From positions 6,739,001-6,803,000 of the forward strand of contig CM027378.1 of NCBI GenBank assembly GCA_015680905.1: a stretch of 64,000 bases of DNA. Reading direction: 5' to 3'. The notes beneath the pieces were generated by a model, which saw only the letters and a program-made list of their open reading frames with translations, did no database searches and was not told where the DNA came from. The stretch comes from Coptis chinensis. Taxonomy: Eukaryota; Streptophyta; Magnoliopsida; Ranunculales; Ranunculaceae. Below, in pieces: positions 1 through 10,755 of this stretch. A program made the position numbers and the translations under genes. The first letter of the stretch is position 1, and each line of letters starts with the position of its first letter.

Positions 1-414
1 AACAGCCGACTTTGGGTTTGGATTTGGATCTGACATAATGTATTGTGTTTATCTAGATTGATTTAGAGAGAGATTAGGAGCTCCGCTCTGATACCATGTA
101 GAATTTAACACCTAAATAAATAGACAAGACACAATAATTTATAATGGTTCGGTGCCAATGCGGCGACCTACGTCCACGGGAGAAGAAAGGTTTTTTATTT
201 TGCTTGAGATAATAGGAGTTTAGGTTACAGAGAGTTTATATAGCACAACATGAGTGCATATTCGTGTTTATATGTTTCTATAAAGGATTGGAGACTTTCT
301 TTTATAGAAAACATAAGAATCTGATAAATCTCTGCAAACACCGACTAGGGTGCAGCTGCGCTCCAACTAGCCTTGGTCAAGGCGCGACTGCGCCCTTGCC
401 TTTCTTCTCCCACA
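1..414 (-). mobile_element. Copia-type LTR retrotransposon, 5' end only (runs off the left edge)
   Basis: Read on the minus strand, an LTR (97-414) is followed by a tRNA-Met-type primer binding site (plus-strand GCTCTGATACCA, about 85-96). Then comes a leader and the start of a gag-like frame, MSDPNPNPKSAV, reaching the window edge. This layout is typical of plant Copia elements. The rest lies outside the window, so whether it is whole cannot be judged. Family assignment below Copia is not possible from this piece. Confidence 0.75.
97..414 (-). repeat. LTR of the left-edge Copia element
   Basis: The 318-bp segment begins TG and ends CA and directly abuts the primer binding site. The partner LTR would lie outside the window to the left. 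A GC-richer patch near 340-400 contrasts with the AT-rich surroundings. Confidence 0.7.
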
Positions 415-417
415 GTT

Positions 418-929
418 TGGAGTTGTGACACTGAAGCTATCCTAGAAAACGGAGTGGATTGAACAGGAAGAAGGTTTGCCCAAATATTTAGTGCCACGTG
501 TGTGTTAAAGTGATGATCGATTGATTTATGTAGAGAGCCACACTACAATGATGGTGGTGCACAAGGCTTTCAGAGGTCACGATGGGAGGGATCTTTCCAT
601 TGGGGAGGTGGGAGAGATCTCTATTGGAGCCGCCCCTACCTTGTACATGCATGTACTCGATAGGAGTAAGAAAATTTCAGTATACATTACTTCATTTGTT
701 TGTGTTTTCTACATTTTGTTCCACTGAAGTAAACTCTTTTGTAATTTGAGCCATGCTCTGCTCCCTTGAATTTATACAGGTTCATCTTTGAGAGTTTTTG
801 GTGCCTTTGGTTACGAATAATTTGTCATAGATTCACATTGTATGTACTTACGAAAAAAAGAGAGAAGGTTTCACTACATTAATTGCAGCAGAGCAATCTA
901 AACTTACATAATTTGAAATTTATTGCTTC
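418..929. repeat. Duplicated host segment, copy 1
   Basis: About 510 bp, beginning TGGAGTTGTGACACTG, is nearly identical to 18965-19470 in the same orientation. The two differ by scattered substitutions and a small indel. A plus-strand frame reads ...GLPKYLVP... then SHTTMMVVHKAFRGHDGRD, which looks like decayed coding DNA of a gene I do not recognise. The copy starts right after the left-edge LTR, so that element inserted at or near its boundary. Confidence 0.8.
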
Positions 930-1211
930 AGCCATCCACTAAGAACATTTCTAATGTCGGGGAAGCTAATCATATATGTTACTCAAGAGTCCAACGACTT
1001 TAAGGTGAGTTGATATAGACGAGTTGAATTCTGATTGCATGATTTTCTTGACATCGTCCTAGTGGTATATTGGCTATCTAGTAGTTTTCCGAAATTGGTG
1101 TGCATATATATTCTCTGGCCTCTTGGGCTTGCCAGTATAAACAGCGTAACATATACATGTTTGTGATGGAGGATCTAGTTAGGCTCATTCGATCACCATG
1201 TATATGTTAAG
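930..1211. other. Host sequence between duplicate copy 1 and the Copia insertion
   Basis: One short open stretch (about 932-1003; LRTFLMSGKLIIYVTQ followed by a GT donor-like site) may be an exon remnant of the same unrecognised gene as the duplicated segment. The final five bases, TTAAG (1207-1211), are the target-site duplication of the Copia element. Confidence 0.4.
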
Positions 1212-1856
1212 CGTTAGAGTTATCCCTCACATGAGGAGAGAAAAAGAAGTTCAGTTTGTGTGAATAAAGAGCGTAGGCTTCTTGATTTAGTCTTACCTTG
1301 CCCAAGGTAGCATGCATCCATACCGCGGAACAACTTACAATACATTGAGGGCGCCAAGATTTCGACATTGGCCTTTTGCGCGCGCCAGCGCCCATGTCTA
1401 TTTTCAGTAGTTTGGTTGGTTTTACAAGAAGAACAGCGTTATAGCGGGTTACTATATAAACCGAAAACACTGTTTTGGAAACAAAGAGAAAACCCAATCT
1501 TGAAAGCAATCAAGATTGAGAGATAACCTTTACAGAGAAACAAGCCTATAAAGATAGAGGAGTGATCTAGTAAGGTGAGAGACTGAAAGGAGTGATTGTA
1601 ATCTTCCTTCCCACTTTATAAAAGGATTAACTCTTGTGGAAGTAGGCACCATTGGACAAACCACGATATGTCTTTATGTTGTGGTATGATTGTTCTTCTC
1701 CTTACATTATTATCTGTTGTTAATAGTTTTTTAGAGAGTTGGACATGTTAGCTAGGTTGTAGTTGATATTTAGATTGTTGTCTGGTGATTGTTGTTGGTC
1801 CTAGTACAAGTTATCTGTGTAGTGGGGATCGATTGGTATTGATATTAACCCCAACA
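1212..1856 (+). repeat. 5' LTR of the Copia element
   Basis: The 645-bp repeat matches 18286-18924 and ends CCCCAACA. The first ~200 bp differ markedly from the other LTR while the rest is close. The primer binding site starts at about 1859. Confidence 0.92.
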
Positions 1857-1967
1857 AGTGGTATCGGAGCCTTGGTTAGATTAACCTAGGGTGTTATCCA
1901 AACCTAGCCCAGAAGGTGTTTGAACAAATTCATATAAGGAGGTATGAGTTGAAAATAACTTGTAGAG

Positions 1968-4336
1968 ATGGACCATTCCGTGAACACTCACATGACGAGT
2001 CTGAATAGGAAGAACTACACCATTTGGAAAGCCAAGATAGAAGACTTGCTCTACTGTAAGGACTTGGCACAACCCATTGAAAATGGGGGAGAAAAACCGA
2101 AATCGATTGCTGCGGCTGAGTGGAGCAAGCTTGACAGAAAAGCAATTGGATACATTCGACAATGGATTGACGACATTGTCTTTCACCATGTATCCCAAGA
2201 AACTACAGCTTTTGGCTTGTGGAAGAAACTTGAAGACCTCTATGAGAGGAAGTCAGACTGAAACAAAGTGCTGCTCGTTAAGAAGTTTGCCAACACGAAA
2301 TACTAAGAAGGTTCTTCAATTCAATGTCTGAGCATCTTAATGAAGTACATAATACTATCAATCAGTTGCATTTGATGAAGATTAATATAGGAGACGAAGT
2401 TGAGACTTTGTTTCTATTAAACTCTCTACCCGAAAGTTGGGAAACGTTAGCAGTTTCTCTACACGAATCAGCTAAGGATGGTATCATTTCCATGGAGATG
2501 GCTACCGCGTCTTTATTGAATGAGGAGACTAAAAGGAGTTCAAGAAGCAGCTCCTCTCACTCAGAGATCCTTGTCACAGAGAAACGGGGGAGAGGAAGGA
2601 GCAGAAAACCATCTCATTCTAGATGTGATGACAGAAGCAAATCTAGGGGTGAAACTAGAACTCTTAAGGCAGAGAGGCAATATTACTACTGTGCCACCAA
2701 GGGTCACTTCAGGTATGAGTGCAGAGCACTGAAGAGGGATGAGAAGAATAATTGTGTACATGAAGACATGGTAAAGAGGAACAGAAACTCAGGCAGAGAT
2801 ACTACCACACTAGCTGATGATGGTCTAGTGGGAATTGTGTCAGATTGTGGTGAGTGATGTCTTAGTACCTCATGCCATGATACAGAGTGGGTGATAGATA
2901 CAGGAGCATCCTATCACATCACACTGCACAGGGGATTCTTCATTACCTACAGCTGTGGTGAATATGGTGAAGTGAAAATGGGCAACAGTAGAGTCTCGAA
3001 GATTGCAGGCATTGGGGATGTTCATATAGAAACCAATGTCAGATACACTTTGACACTCAAGGATGTAAGACATGTCCCTGACATTCTACTAAGCCTAATT
3101 TACGCTGGGAAGTTAGATGATGATGACTTTCTAAACTCGTTTGGTAACGGGGTATGGAAACTGAGCAGAGGTTCCATTGTAGCAGCTAAAGGGAAAAAAA
3201 ACTTGCTCTCTTTACAAGACACAGGCTAGTTTGTGTAAAGCAGAAGTAAATGCGGCAGAAGAAGAAGCTTCCTCCGAACTGTGGCACAAGAGACTATGTC
3301 ATATGGGCGAAAAAGGGATGAAAGTTCTTGCCAAGAAAAAGGCCTTGCCGGACATCAAAGGTACACATTTAAATAGATGTACTCATTGTTTGGTAGGAAA
3401 GCAACACAGGGTGTCTTTCCAAAGATTCCCGTCTCACAGAAAGGGCAATATCTTTAAGCTAGTGCACACAGATTTATGTGGTCCTATAAAAGTAAAGTCC
3501 CATGGGGGAGCTTTATACTTTGTGACCTTCATTGATGGTGCGTCGAGAAAGGTATGGGCATATAGTCTGAAAACCAAGGATGAAGTACTTGGCGTGTTTG
3601 AGAAATTCCATAGCATGGTGGAAAGAGAGACAGGGAAGCTTTTGAAGTTTATTCACTCAGATAATGGGGGTGAGTACATTGGGCCGTTTGAAGAGTATTG
3701 CCAGAGTCATGAAATTTGTCATGAGCAGACCGTTCCCAAAACTCCGCAGCAAAATGGTATAGCCAAGAGGATGAATCGTACTATTGTAGAGAGGATGAGA
3801 TGCATGATGTCTCACTCTAAGCTACCTAGAAGCTACTGGGTAGAAGCAATGTGCACAGCTGTACATGTGATCAACCTATCGCCGTCAAAGCCTCTGAATA
3901 GTGATTATCCAGAGAGAGTATGGTCAGACAAAGATGTTGATTATGGATACTTGAGGGTATTTGGGTGCAGGACATTTGTGCATATTCCGAAGGATGAGAG
4001 ATCCAAGCTTGATGACAAAGCCAAGCAGTACATTTTTCTGGGTTATGGGGATGAGAAGTTTGGCTACAAACTCTATGATCCGATTAACAAGAAGGTAATC
4101 CGAAGTCGAGATGTTGTGTTCTTAGAAGACCAAACCATAGCAGACTTTGAGGAGGGTGAGAAGCTATAAACTAGCTTTCACTAATGATCTTGTTGATTCA
4201 GAACCAGAAGTTCTTACTGTGGAACGTGTAAAAGGCATTGAGAATGTAGAGAACCATGGGCTTGAAGCTCATGATGAGAATCCTATTACTCATGATGGGA
4301 TAGAACCTATTGATATAGAAGACGCAGATGAAATGC
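1968..4336 (+). pseudogene. Copia gag, protease and integrase region (fossil)
   Basis: The gag-like part covers about 1968-2857. The protease active-site motif VIDTGASYHIT lies near 2890-2920. The integrase begins with a zinc-binding segment (ELWHKRLCHMGEKG, near 3280) and continues with catalytic-core motifs such as HSDNGGEY and TPQQNG. It ends with the conserved FGCRTFVH and RSRDVVFLED stretches near 3960-4130. All match Tnt1-94-type polyproteins. The region is a relic interrupted on its 3' side by the CACTA-like insertion. Confidence 0.9.
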
Positions 4337-4337
4337 A

Positions 4338-4641
4338 CACTATACCAAAACATGATATTCTTAACGGCGCAAAACCGTTACTAAAAATATTTGTAACGGT
4401 TTATTTTTGTAACTGTTTGGGAGTTATTAATATATCAAGTTATTTACTTACGGTTTTTAACCGTTACAAATTCTTTTTAGCATTCATAAAATTAATTACT
4501 AACGGTTTTCTAAACTCAATTGCCATTAAATATTTTCAAAAATAGTAACGGTTTCCTTCAATTTATAGCGGTTTGTACATGTAGCTTAATGAAAATATTA
4601 GTAACGGTTATGAGAAATTAGTAACGCTTTTTCGTGTAGTG
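4338..4641. mobile_element. Possible short CACTA-type element (TIR pair)
   Basis: The segment begins CACTATACCAAAA and ends TTTTCGTGTAGTG, whose reverse complement CACTACACGAAAA matches the start at 11 of 13 positions. Eight or so TAACGGTTT-like repeats lie between. It could be a 304-bp non-autonomous element. Alternatively it is the repeat-rich subterminal end of the larger insertion with an internal TIR copy, since similar repeats continue to about 4755. No clear 3-bp target duplication is seen (GCA versus TGT). Confidence 0.5.
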
Positions 4642-4759
4642 TGTGTTGCTAATTGAATAATTTACTAACGATTTTTGTACCCATTTCTAATGTTTTTCCT
4701 ACTTTATAAGTGTTACTTAATGAAGAGCTTAGTAACGTTTTTTTGTCGTTACAAAACAA

Positions 4760-6313
4760 TTTCATATTGAAAAAAAAAATGATTTTATCGTGCCACACGT
4801 TTACCACCTTCACCAATCACCTGCATAAAATGCCCCCATTTTTTTTGAAAATTCCACAAAAGTTACCAATAAACCAAAAACCTCACAAATACATCCAATC
4901 ACGTACGCACTCCTTTATATTACTACAAATCACAACCAAAAAGGCATACACTGCACATAAAGAACATGCGAATTCGGAAATTTGATGCATAAGGAAATAA
5001 ACATTTTAGATTTGTCAGGGAACTCACCTCTTTTTCTTCGACTATCTAGGCCTCGACATTCCATAAATATTGAGTCCTGAGAATAAGATAAATTAAAATA
5101 CGTAAGACAAGCAAAATGAAAGAAACATCCATACCTGAATTCAGTGAATGCTAATATCAAGTCTAATTCCAAATATTACCCAAGTACCTCAAAAACTTTC
5201 CAACCAAATAATTTTTTGCAAGACAAAACCTATATGAGTGCATAATGCCATAATCATACTATTTAGTGTTGGAACAGTACCAAATATTCGCTAAAGTGAA
5301 AATTCTATTACAACTAAGAACGTAAAAAAAAACATCCCAGCCAGTAAGGTGTTTGACTACTGACTAGTAGTAGTCCCAGTTAACTAATGTAGTAACAACT
5401 AAACTTTTCTTATTTAAAGGACCCTGGTAGAACAACAGCCAATGCACCCTAAATAGCATCTTAATACCTTACTAGGCCACAACATACCATTGTGTGTAAG
5501 CCTGCATAGTACACAATGTTGGCACCTGAACAACATCCCATACGATAACACTTTAATAAACCACAAACAACTTCCACCTAAGTCTTGCACGTTATTTAAC
5601 TTTGAAGGAAAAAAGAAATAGAGGTGATCCACAAAATGCATAAACATTTGTTCGTTGCAAGCTAAAAAAGGTGTTAATGTTACCCCATCAACAATTCTCT
5701 TCACTACATTAGTTAGTGGTATCCAAAATTTTCTCTTAACTTTCAAGACCTAAATTAACATCAATAACCATCACAATCTCACCATACTCAACAAAACAAA
5801 TAACAAGACTTTTACACACCTTTAGTAGCAGATTCCCAATGTTGAGTGAAAACTGTCCAAGGCACCGCCATCCTCCCTCCTTTATCTGGGCATGGGACTA
5901 GCATTTCAAACCAATCAAGCAAAATTGAAAGCAAGCAAACAAAAATGAAGTAAGCCAAAATAACAAAATATAATTCATAAGACCAAATAAGAACATACAG
6001 GTGTCTTTGATTTATTCTTGGAAATGCTTAACACCTAAACACTAACCAAACTGAAATGTATCATGATGGTGTCTGTTCTATCATATTCATCCTTAATATC
6101 TCATACCAAAAATCACTAGAAGCAAAAAACCCCAATTACAATCGGCATTATCAGTTTTTCATTTTGTTCCTAAAACAATGAGGGAAACCTCATCCTCAAG
6201 CATCAGCAAACTTGAAAATATAGTATCTCGTTAGCAGCTTGAAAACAAGATAAAAGTAAAAGTGAACTTTGCAGAGCGATAAACAGAACCACAAAGCAAT
6301 AATTTCCACTCAC
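4760..6313. other. Unrecognised captured DNA inside the CACTA-like segment
   Basis: This is AT-rich sequence without a convincing frame. A minus-strand frame at 5414-5746 has no family I recognise. It may be downstream flank or intron of the captured ascorbate peroxidase gene that follows. Confidence 0.35.
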
Positions 6314-6847
6314 CCCAGCTCAGAGCGCTTCAAATGGGCTTTAGCGTAGTCTGCAAAGAAGGCATCCTCACCCTGAAATTCAACAAAAATCCATTATAAA
6401 TCCACCTAGAGAATAAAAACACACAAAATATTGATCAGCATAGACCATTCAAATCAATGGAGCACACAATAGATGGAAAAGAAATAAGCAGAACTCAATC
6501 AAAGAAAAAATTATCTCAAATCTGAAAAATTCTTACTTGAAATAAAAGTTATCAAAGATTAGGGGGTTGACAGTCCAGGGCCCTTCAAAACCAGAGCGCT
6601 CCTTGTGGCACCTTCCCTATTGGATACATAACATATGTAAACAAAAGTAAGGAGGTAGCAAACTAATTGTTACAGCACAGGAAACACAATTGCTTTAATC
6701 ACCACAGTAGAACTAAATAAGCTAGAAAATAAGAAATGGAGATAAAAAGAGTATATTATCGACAAACCAAGGTGTGGCCACAAGAGAGAACAACAATATC
6801 TTGATCACTAAGACCCATTTGTTTAACGAAGACATCCCTCAGATGGT
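6314..6847 (-). pseudogene. Captured fragment of an ascorbate peroxidase gene (three exons)
   Basis: Three minus-strand exons with good splice sites are visible. Exon 6768-6847 reads [17 protein letters not shown] and on to the proximal haem region ending GHTL. Exon 6537-6616 reads GRCHKERSGFEGPWT then NPLIFDN. Exon 6314-6372 reads EDAFFADYAKAHLKRSELG. Together they cover the C-terminal half of a class I (ascorbate) peroxidase, closest to cytosolic forms; the family removes H2O2 using ascorbate. The family's usual exon between FDN and EDAFF is not visible, the glycine before GHTL is Cys, and there is no N-terminal half. It is a non-functional gene piece kept with its introns. Confidence 0.85.
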
Positions 6848-7259
6848 CTGAACTTGAAATGTTAACATATTTCATCAAGGAAACAAACAATTCATCAATT
6901 GTAGAAAAACAATATAATAAACAAAACCTAATATGGAAACCAAAAGAAGCCGGGTAACACAAAGTCCCTACAACCATTTAAAACAGGTTGATGCAAAGAT
7001 GATTCAAAGGACAATGTAGAGAGTGTGGGACTTTGTTTGTCTCTATATCTAAACTTAGTTAACATACTGTTAATAGTAGAAAATGGCTTAGGGATGGTCT
7101 ATATTAGATTGTAATTTCCTCTGATTAGTTTCTAACCCCAGATCACTTTTTGAAAACAAAACAGAACATATAAATTAAATAAACAAACTGATTCTCTAAA
7201 ATATTCAAATAAAATTAAAGAAAGGATTCCCAAATCAGTAAAATACTACTTAGTACAAC

Positions 7260-7396
7260 CTGTGACATCTTTAGAATGGCCTCTCAACTCCTTGACGATT
7301 GAAGGTGGCTTGGAGACGCTGCAAACTGTCAAGGTTCCGTCAGATGCACCATATGCAAGTAAATCCGAACTCATGCGCCCAAACTTCAAGACCGTC
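7260..7396 (-). pseudogene. Captured exon of a WD40-repeat protein gene
   Basis: A single minus-strand exon bounded by AG and GT sites encodes VLKFGRMSSDLLAYGASDGT, then TVCSV and LRGHSKDVTG. This is one WD40 blade plus the start of the next, as in plant transducin/WD40 proteins. It is transcribed in the same direction as the ascorbate peroxidase piece but belongs to a different gene family, so the insertion carries fragments from at least two genes. Only one exon was recognised. Confidence 0.75.
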
Positions 7397-7399
7397 ACT

Positions 7400-8233
7400 G
7401 AAAATAACATCATATTAGTTTGCATTGTTTGAAACAATAACTTGCCCATCACATATGATCCATCCTTAAGAAAAATCGACAATGAAAGAATTAACAGTTT
7501 CCAAATCAATCAGAAAAGCACCTAAAGATTTACAGGTGTCAAAAATACAGTGCATTCCCACAAAAGAATAAGCTGGTTCAACCTTCCGAAGTAGATGATC
7601 AGAATCACTTAAACTCGAGCTAAAACTTGTACGGTGACTAGAAGCTTAGTTGGGCAGTTAAATCGTTGAGTACTCGCAGAGTAATCGGTGAGTATTCTCT
7701 ACTTAGCCGACCCAAGTAACAATTTAATCCCCGATCACAATCAAGCTCAAAAACTCCCCGAGTACTTGGCCGATTAGCTGATTATTAACCGATTAGCCGA
7801 GTAATTGTGTTCACTATTTCATTGTTAAACATCAAATTCGACATTTCGCCGATTCAATCAACCCTCGATTCTTCAAAGTTCTACACTTTAATCATATTTA
7901 TTTTAGTTGATTGAGTATTTTGATTGTTTATTGATTGTTTGGGTTCTTAATTGGCTCCATTATGTTGGTATTTCAATGTTAAATATATTTAACAAATATT
8001 TCTAAGGAAATATAGTGTTCTAAAAAATCACCCGATTAATGCCGATTAATCTCCGACCGAGTAGACCTACTTACTACTCACTCTTCGACCGAGTAGCGAT
8101 TTAACTGCACAGCTATAAGCTTGGTTGAAGCTACGTAGATCCTGCATCAAGGGGCACAAAATTATTATATACATGACAGAGGAAAATACAACTGCTATCT
8201 ACAGGTTCAAGGAAGATTAAAATAACATGTTAG
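7400..8233. other. Non-coding stretch of the CACTA-like segment with GATTA repeats
   Basis: No gene is visible. From about 7660 to 8110 there are many copies of CCGATTA/GAGTAATCGG-like words on both strands (for example TTAGCCGATTA-type runs near 7770-7800 and CGATTAATCTCCGACCGAG near 8040-8070). They form an internal cluster of inverted short repeats. Confidence 0.4.
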
Positions 8234-8713
8234 TCAAAGTCTTGTCAATGGAAGGATTATGATGAAAACACATGTACACGTAACAATGCATACATACCCT
8301 GCTAGAGCTCCAACTTTCTCACCCCAAATCTGTGTCTTACGGGAGGCGGGGTCAATGTGGGGACACAAGGGAAATTCCAGCGTACCCAGGCAACGCCCAT
8401 TGGGTGATACAGGTAGAACTAACATTTATAACGGATGGTCTTTAGACACCACCTGCCATAGTATGTTAAAGCCATCTTTGTGTTTCAAAAGAGAAGCTAC
8501 GAGCAGTACAAAAGAAATGGACATTTTAGGCCTTAGGGAGTTAGGGGGATGACGTAATGCAACCGCTATTATGCCTTTAGCAGCTGTTATAACAGTTTCA
8601 AAGGAGCCTTCTCTAAAACAATGTGCCAAACAGCTGAAAGTAAATCTCAACAACTCAACTAAGCAAATAATGGATACAGATAGAGATGTCTCACAATACA
8701 TCACCATATGCAT
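8234..8713 (-). pseudogene. Unrecognised captured coding fragment
   Basis: Two adjacent minus-strand frames look exon-like, reading ETVITAAKGIIAVALRHPPN and LVLPVSPNGRCLGTLEFPLC. I do not recognise the family. Their position beside the ascorbate peroxidase and WD40 pieces, on the same strand, suggests a third captured host fragment. Confidence 0.35.
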
Positions 8714-8989
8714 AACTTGGTTTAACTGATGGAATACTAACTACAAAGCACGTGCACAAGCTATGGGCCCTACATTTTAACCATGAAATTGGTAAACATA
8801 TGTCATTCAGTAGCAAAAGAGAAAGAAATCGGTAACCATTCAACGCATGCACATGAAGCTAGTTGCCATATAAATGCAAGTACAAGGAAAATATTCAAGC
8901 AACTCAGCAGCAGAGCAAATGAATAAAGAGATAGGTTAGTTACTGAAAAATTCAAAATTTAAAAAGGAAGCAGTGAGTGAGCACGAGTG

Positions 8990-10275
8990 AAGACTGAAGA
9001 AGCTAGAATCTACAAGCAAGGAACAATCCACAAACCAGGAAAAGAAAACATGTCATCTCTACCAGAGCAAGCAGAAGTGTATCCTCCTGAAGCACCAGCA
9101 GATGGGGCAAAGAGCTCAGACCGAGAAAGACAAGCTTCAACCAGGTATCCACCACATATGTATGTTCTACTATCGGATGGTGGAGAACCTATGTAATATC
9201 AAGAGGCTCTTGAATGTACAAACAAAGAGAAGTGGTTGAAGGTCATGCATGATGAGATGAATTCTTTGCATAAGAATCACACTTATGAGTTAGTTGAGAA
9301 ACCGGAAGGAAGAAAAATTCTCAAGAATAAGTGGATCTACAAAGTCAAGCATGAGGAGAATAATCTACACCCAAGGCATAAAGCTCGTCTTGTTATGAAG
9401 GGATTCCGTCAAAGGAAAGGGATTAACTTTGATGAAATTTTCTCTCTTGTAGTGAAGATGACTTCTATCCGGGTGGTATTGGGTTTGACCGCAAGTATGA
9501 ACCTGGAGGTTGAGCAACTAGATGTTAAGACAACTTTTCTTTATAAAGACCTTGAAAAAGATGTCTACATAGACCAGCCATAGGGGTTTGAGGTCAAAGA
9601 CAAGGAGCACCTAGTATGCAAGCTGATAAAGAGCTTGTATGGGTTGAAGCAGGCACCGAGACAGTAGTACATAAAGTTTGATTCATTTATGGCGAAGCAA
9701 GGATACAAGAAGTCTGCTTCCGATTATTGTGTGCTTGTTCAGAAATTTTCAGACGGGGATTTTATAGTGCTCTTGTTATATGTGGATGATGTATTAATAG
9801 TTGGCCCGAACATCAACAATATATCTAAGCTGAAGAAAGACTTGAGTAAGTCCTTTGAGATGAAGGATTTGGGTCAAGCAAAACAGATACTTGAGATGTG
9901 GATCACTCATGACAGAAAGAGTGGAAACTTATGGCTTTCTCAAGAAAGCTACATTGAGAAGGTGTTGAAGAGATTCAACATGGATCAAGCGAATTGAAGC
10001 CAGTCAGTTGTCCGCTTGGTGGCTAGTTTCGTATGACCAAAGAGATGTGTCCAAAAGGTGAGCATGAGCAGAGTCAGATGGAAAAGATTCCTTATGCATT
10101 CGCAATAGGCAGCTTAATGTATGCTAAAGTGTGTACAAGACCGGATATTGCTTTCGCCGTTGGTGTTATAAGCCGATTTCTGTCAAATCTGGGTAAGGAG
10201 CATTGGGAAGGTGTTACGTGGATATTGAGATATCTCAAGGGCACTTCCAAATCGTGTTTATGTTTTAGTGGAAGT
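8990..10275 (+). pseudogene. Copia reverse transcriptase region (fossil)
   Basis: The stretch resumes the outer Copia polyprotein after the CACTA-like insertion. Conserved segments include NKWIYKVK, KARLVMKGF, VEQLDVKTTFL and the catalytic LLYVDDVLIVG. It ends with VCTRPDIAFAVGVISRF just before the Tat-lineage insertion at 10281. Order and motifs match Tnt1-94-type elements. It is a relic. Confidence 0.9.
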
Positions 10276-10280
10276 AAGCC

Positions 10281-10755
10281 TGTTTCGGCAGTAAACTGCT
10301 TCAACACAACGAGAGCAATGGTAAAGAACGCACTAAGAAACAGAGGAATTTGATGTTGGGGGAGATGAAACTGAACCAAATAATGGCTGCCTACGTACCC
10401 AAGATCTATTATCTAGGGATCAAGTTTCAACGTAGTTCCTTATGAAAAATAATATGGTATTTATATAGGTAGAGTAGAGAGTCCTTGTAGCTCAAGTAAT
10501 CTTGTTGCTTGAGTAATTGTGATAGAATATAACTGTCAACTGATAATTATCTCTTTGATAAGAAATGAATCTTGACATAAATCAATGTACATTAGTGACA
10601 AGCCATGTGGCTAAGGTTCAGCCTTAGACACATGAGTTAATGGGCATGTACATTGATCCATGGTATTGTAAATTGGGCTTTAGCCCTATTGATTAAATGA
10701 ATAAAATAGAGATTCCTACCAATGGACGTTCGCCATATAGGTGGGGGTCGAAACA
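10281..10755 (-). repeat. 3' LTR of the Tat-lineage element
   Basis: Begins TGTTTCGGCAG and ends TCGAAACA in plus orientation. It is about 96% identical by eye to 17278-17753 and is preceded by the target duplication AAGCC. Confidence 0.93.

Larger units (their letters stand above)
4338..8985. mobile_element. CACTA-like inserted segment carrying host gene fragments
   Basis: Copia coding similarity stops near 4336 and resumes near 8990, so about 4.6 kb is foreign. The left end starts CACTATACCAAAA, a CACTA-type terminus. It is followed to about 4755 by many short subterminal repeats based on TAACGGTTT/AAACCGTTA, the layout expected of En/Spm (CACTA) transposons. The remainder holds pieces of at least two host genes on the minus strand with introns kept, so capture was at the DNA level. 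I could not find a matching right terminus near 8985 or a 3-bp target duplication. The right boundary is inferred from where Copia similarity returns, and the right end may be lost. No transposase was recognised. Confidence 0.6.

Noticed and set aside
8259-8552. 97-aa plus-strand protein
   Set aside because: Opposite-strand reading of the captured fragment at 8234-8713; no domain and weak composition.
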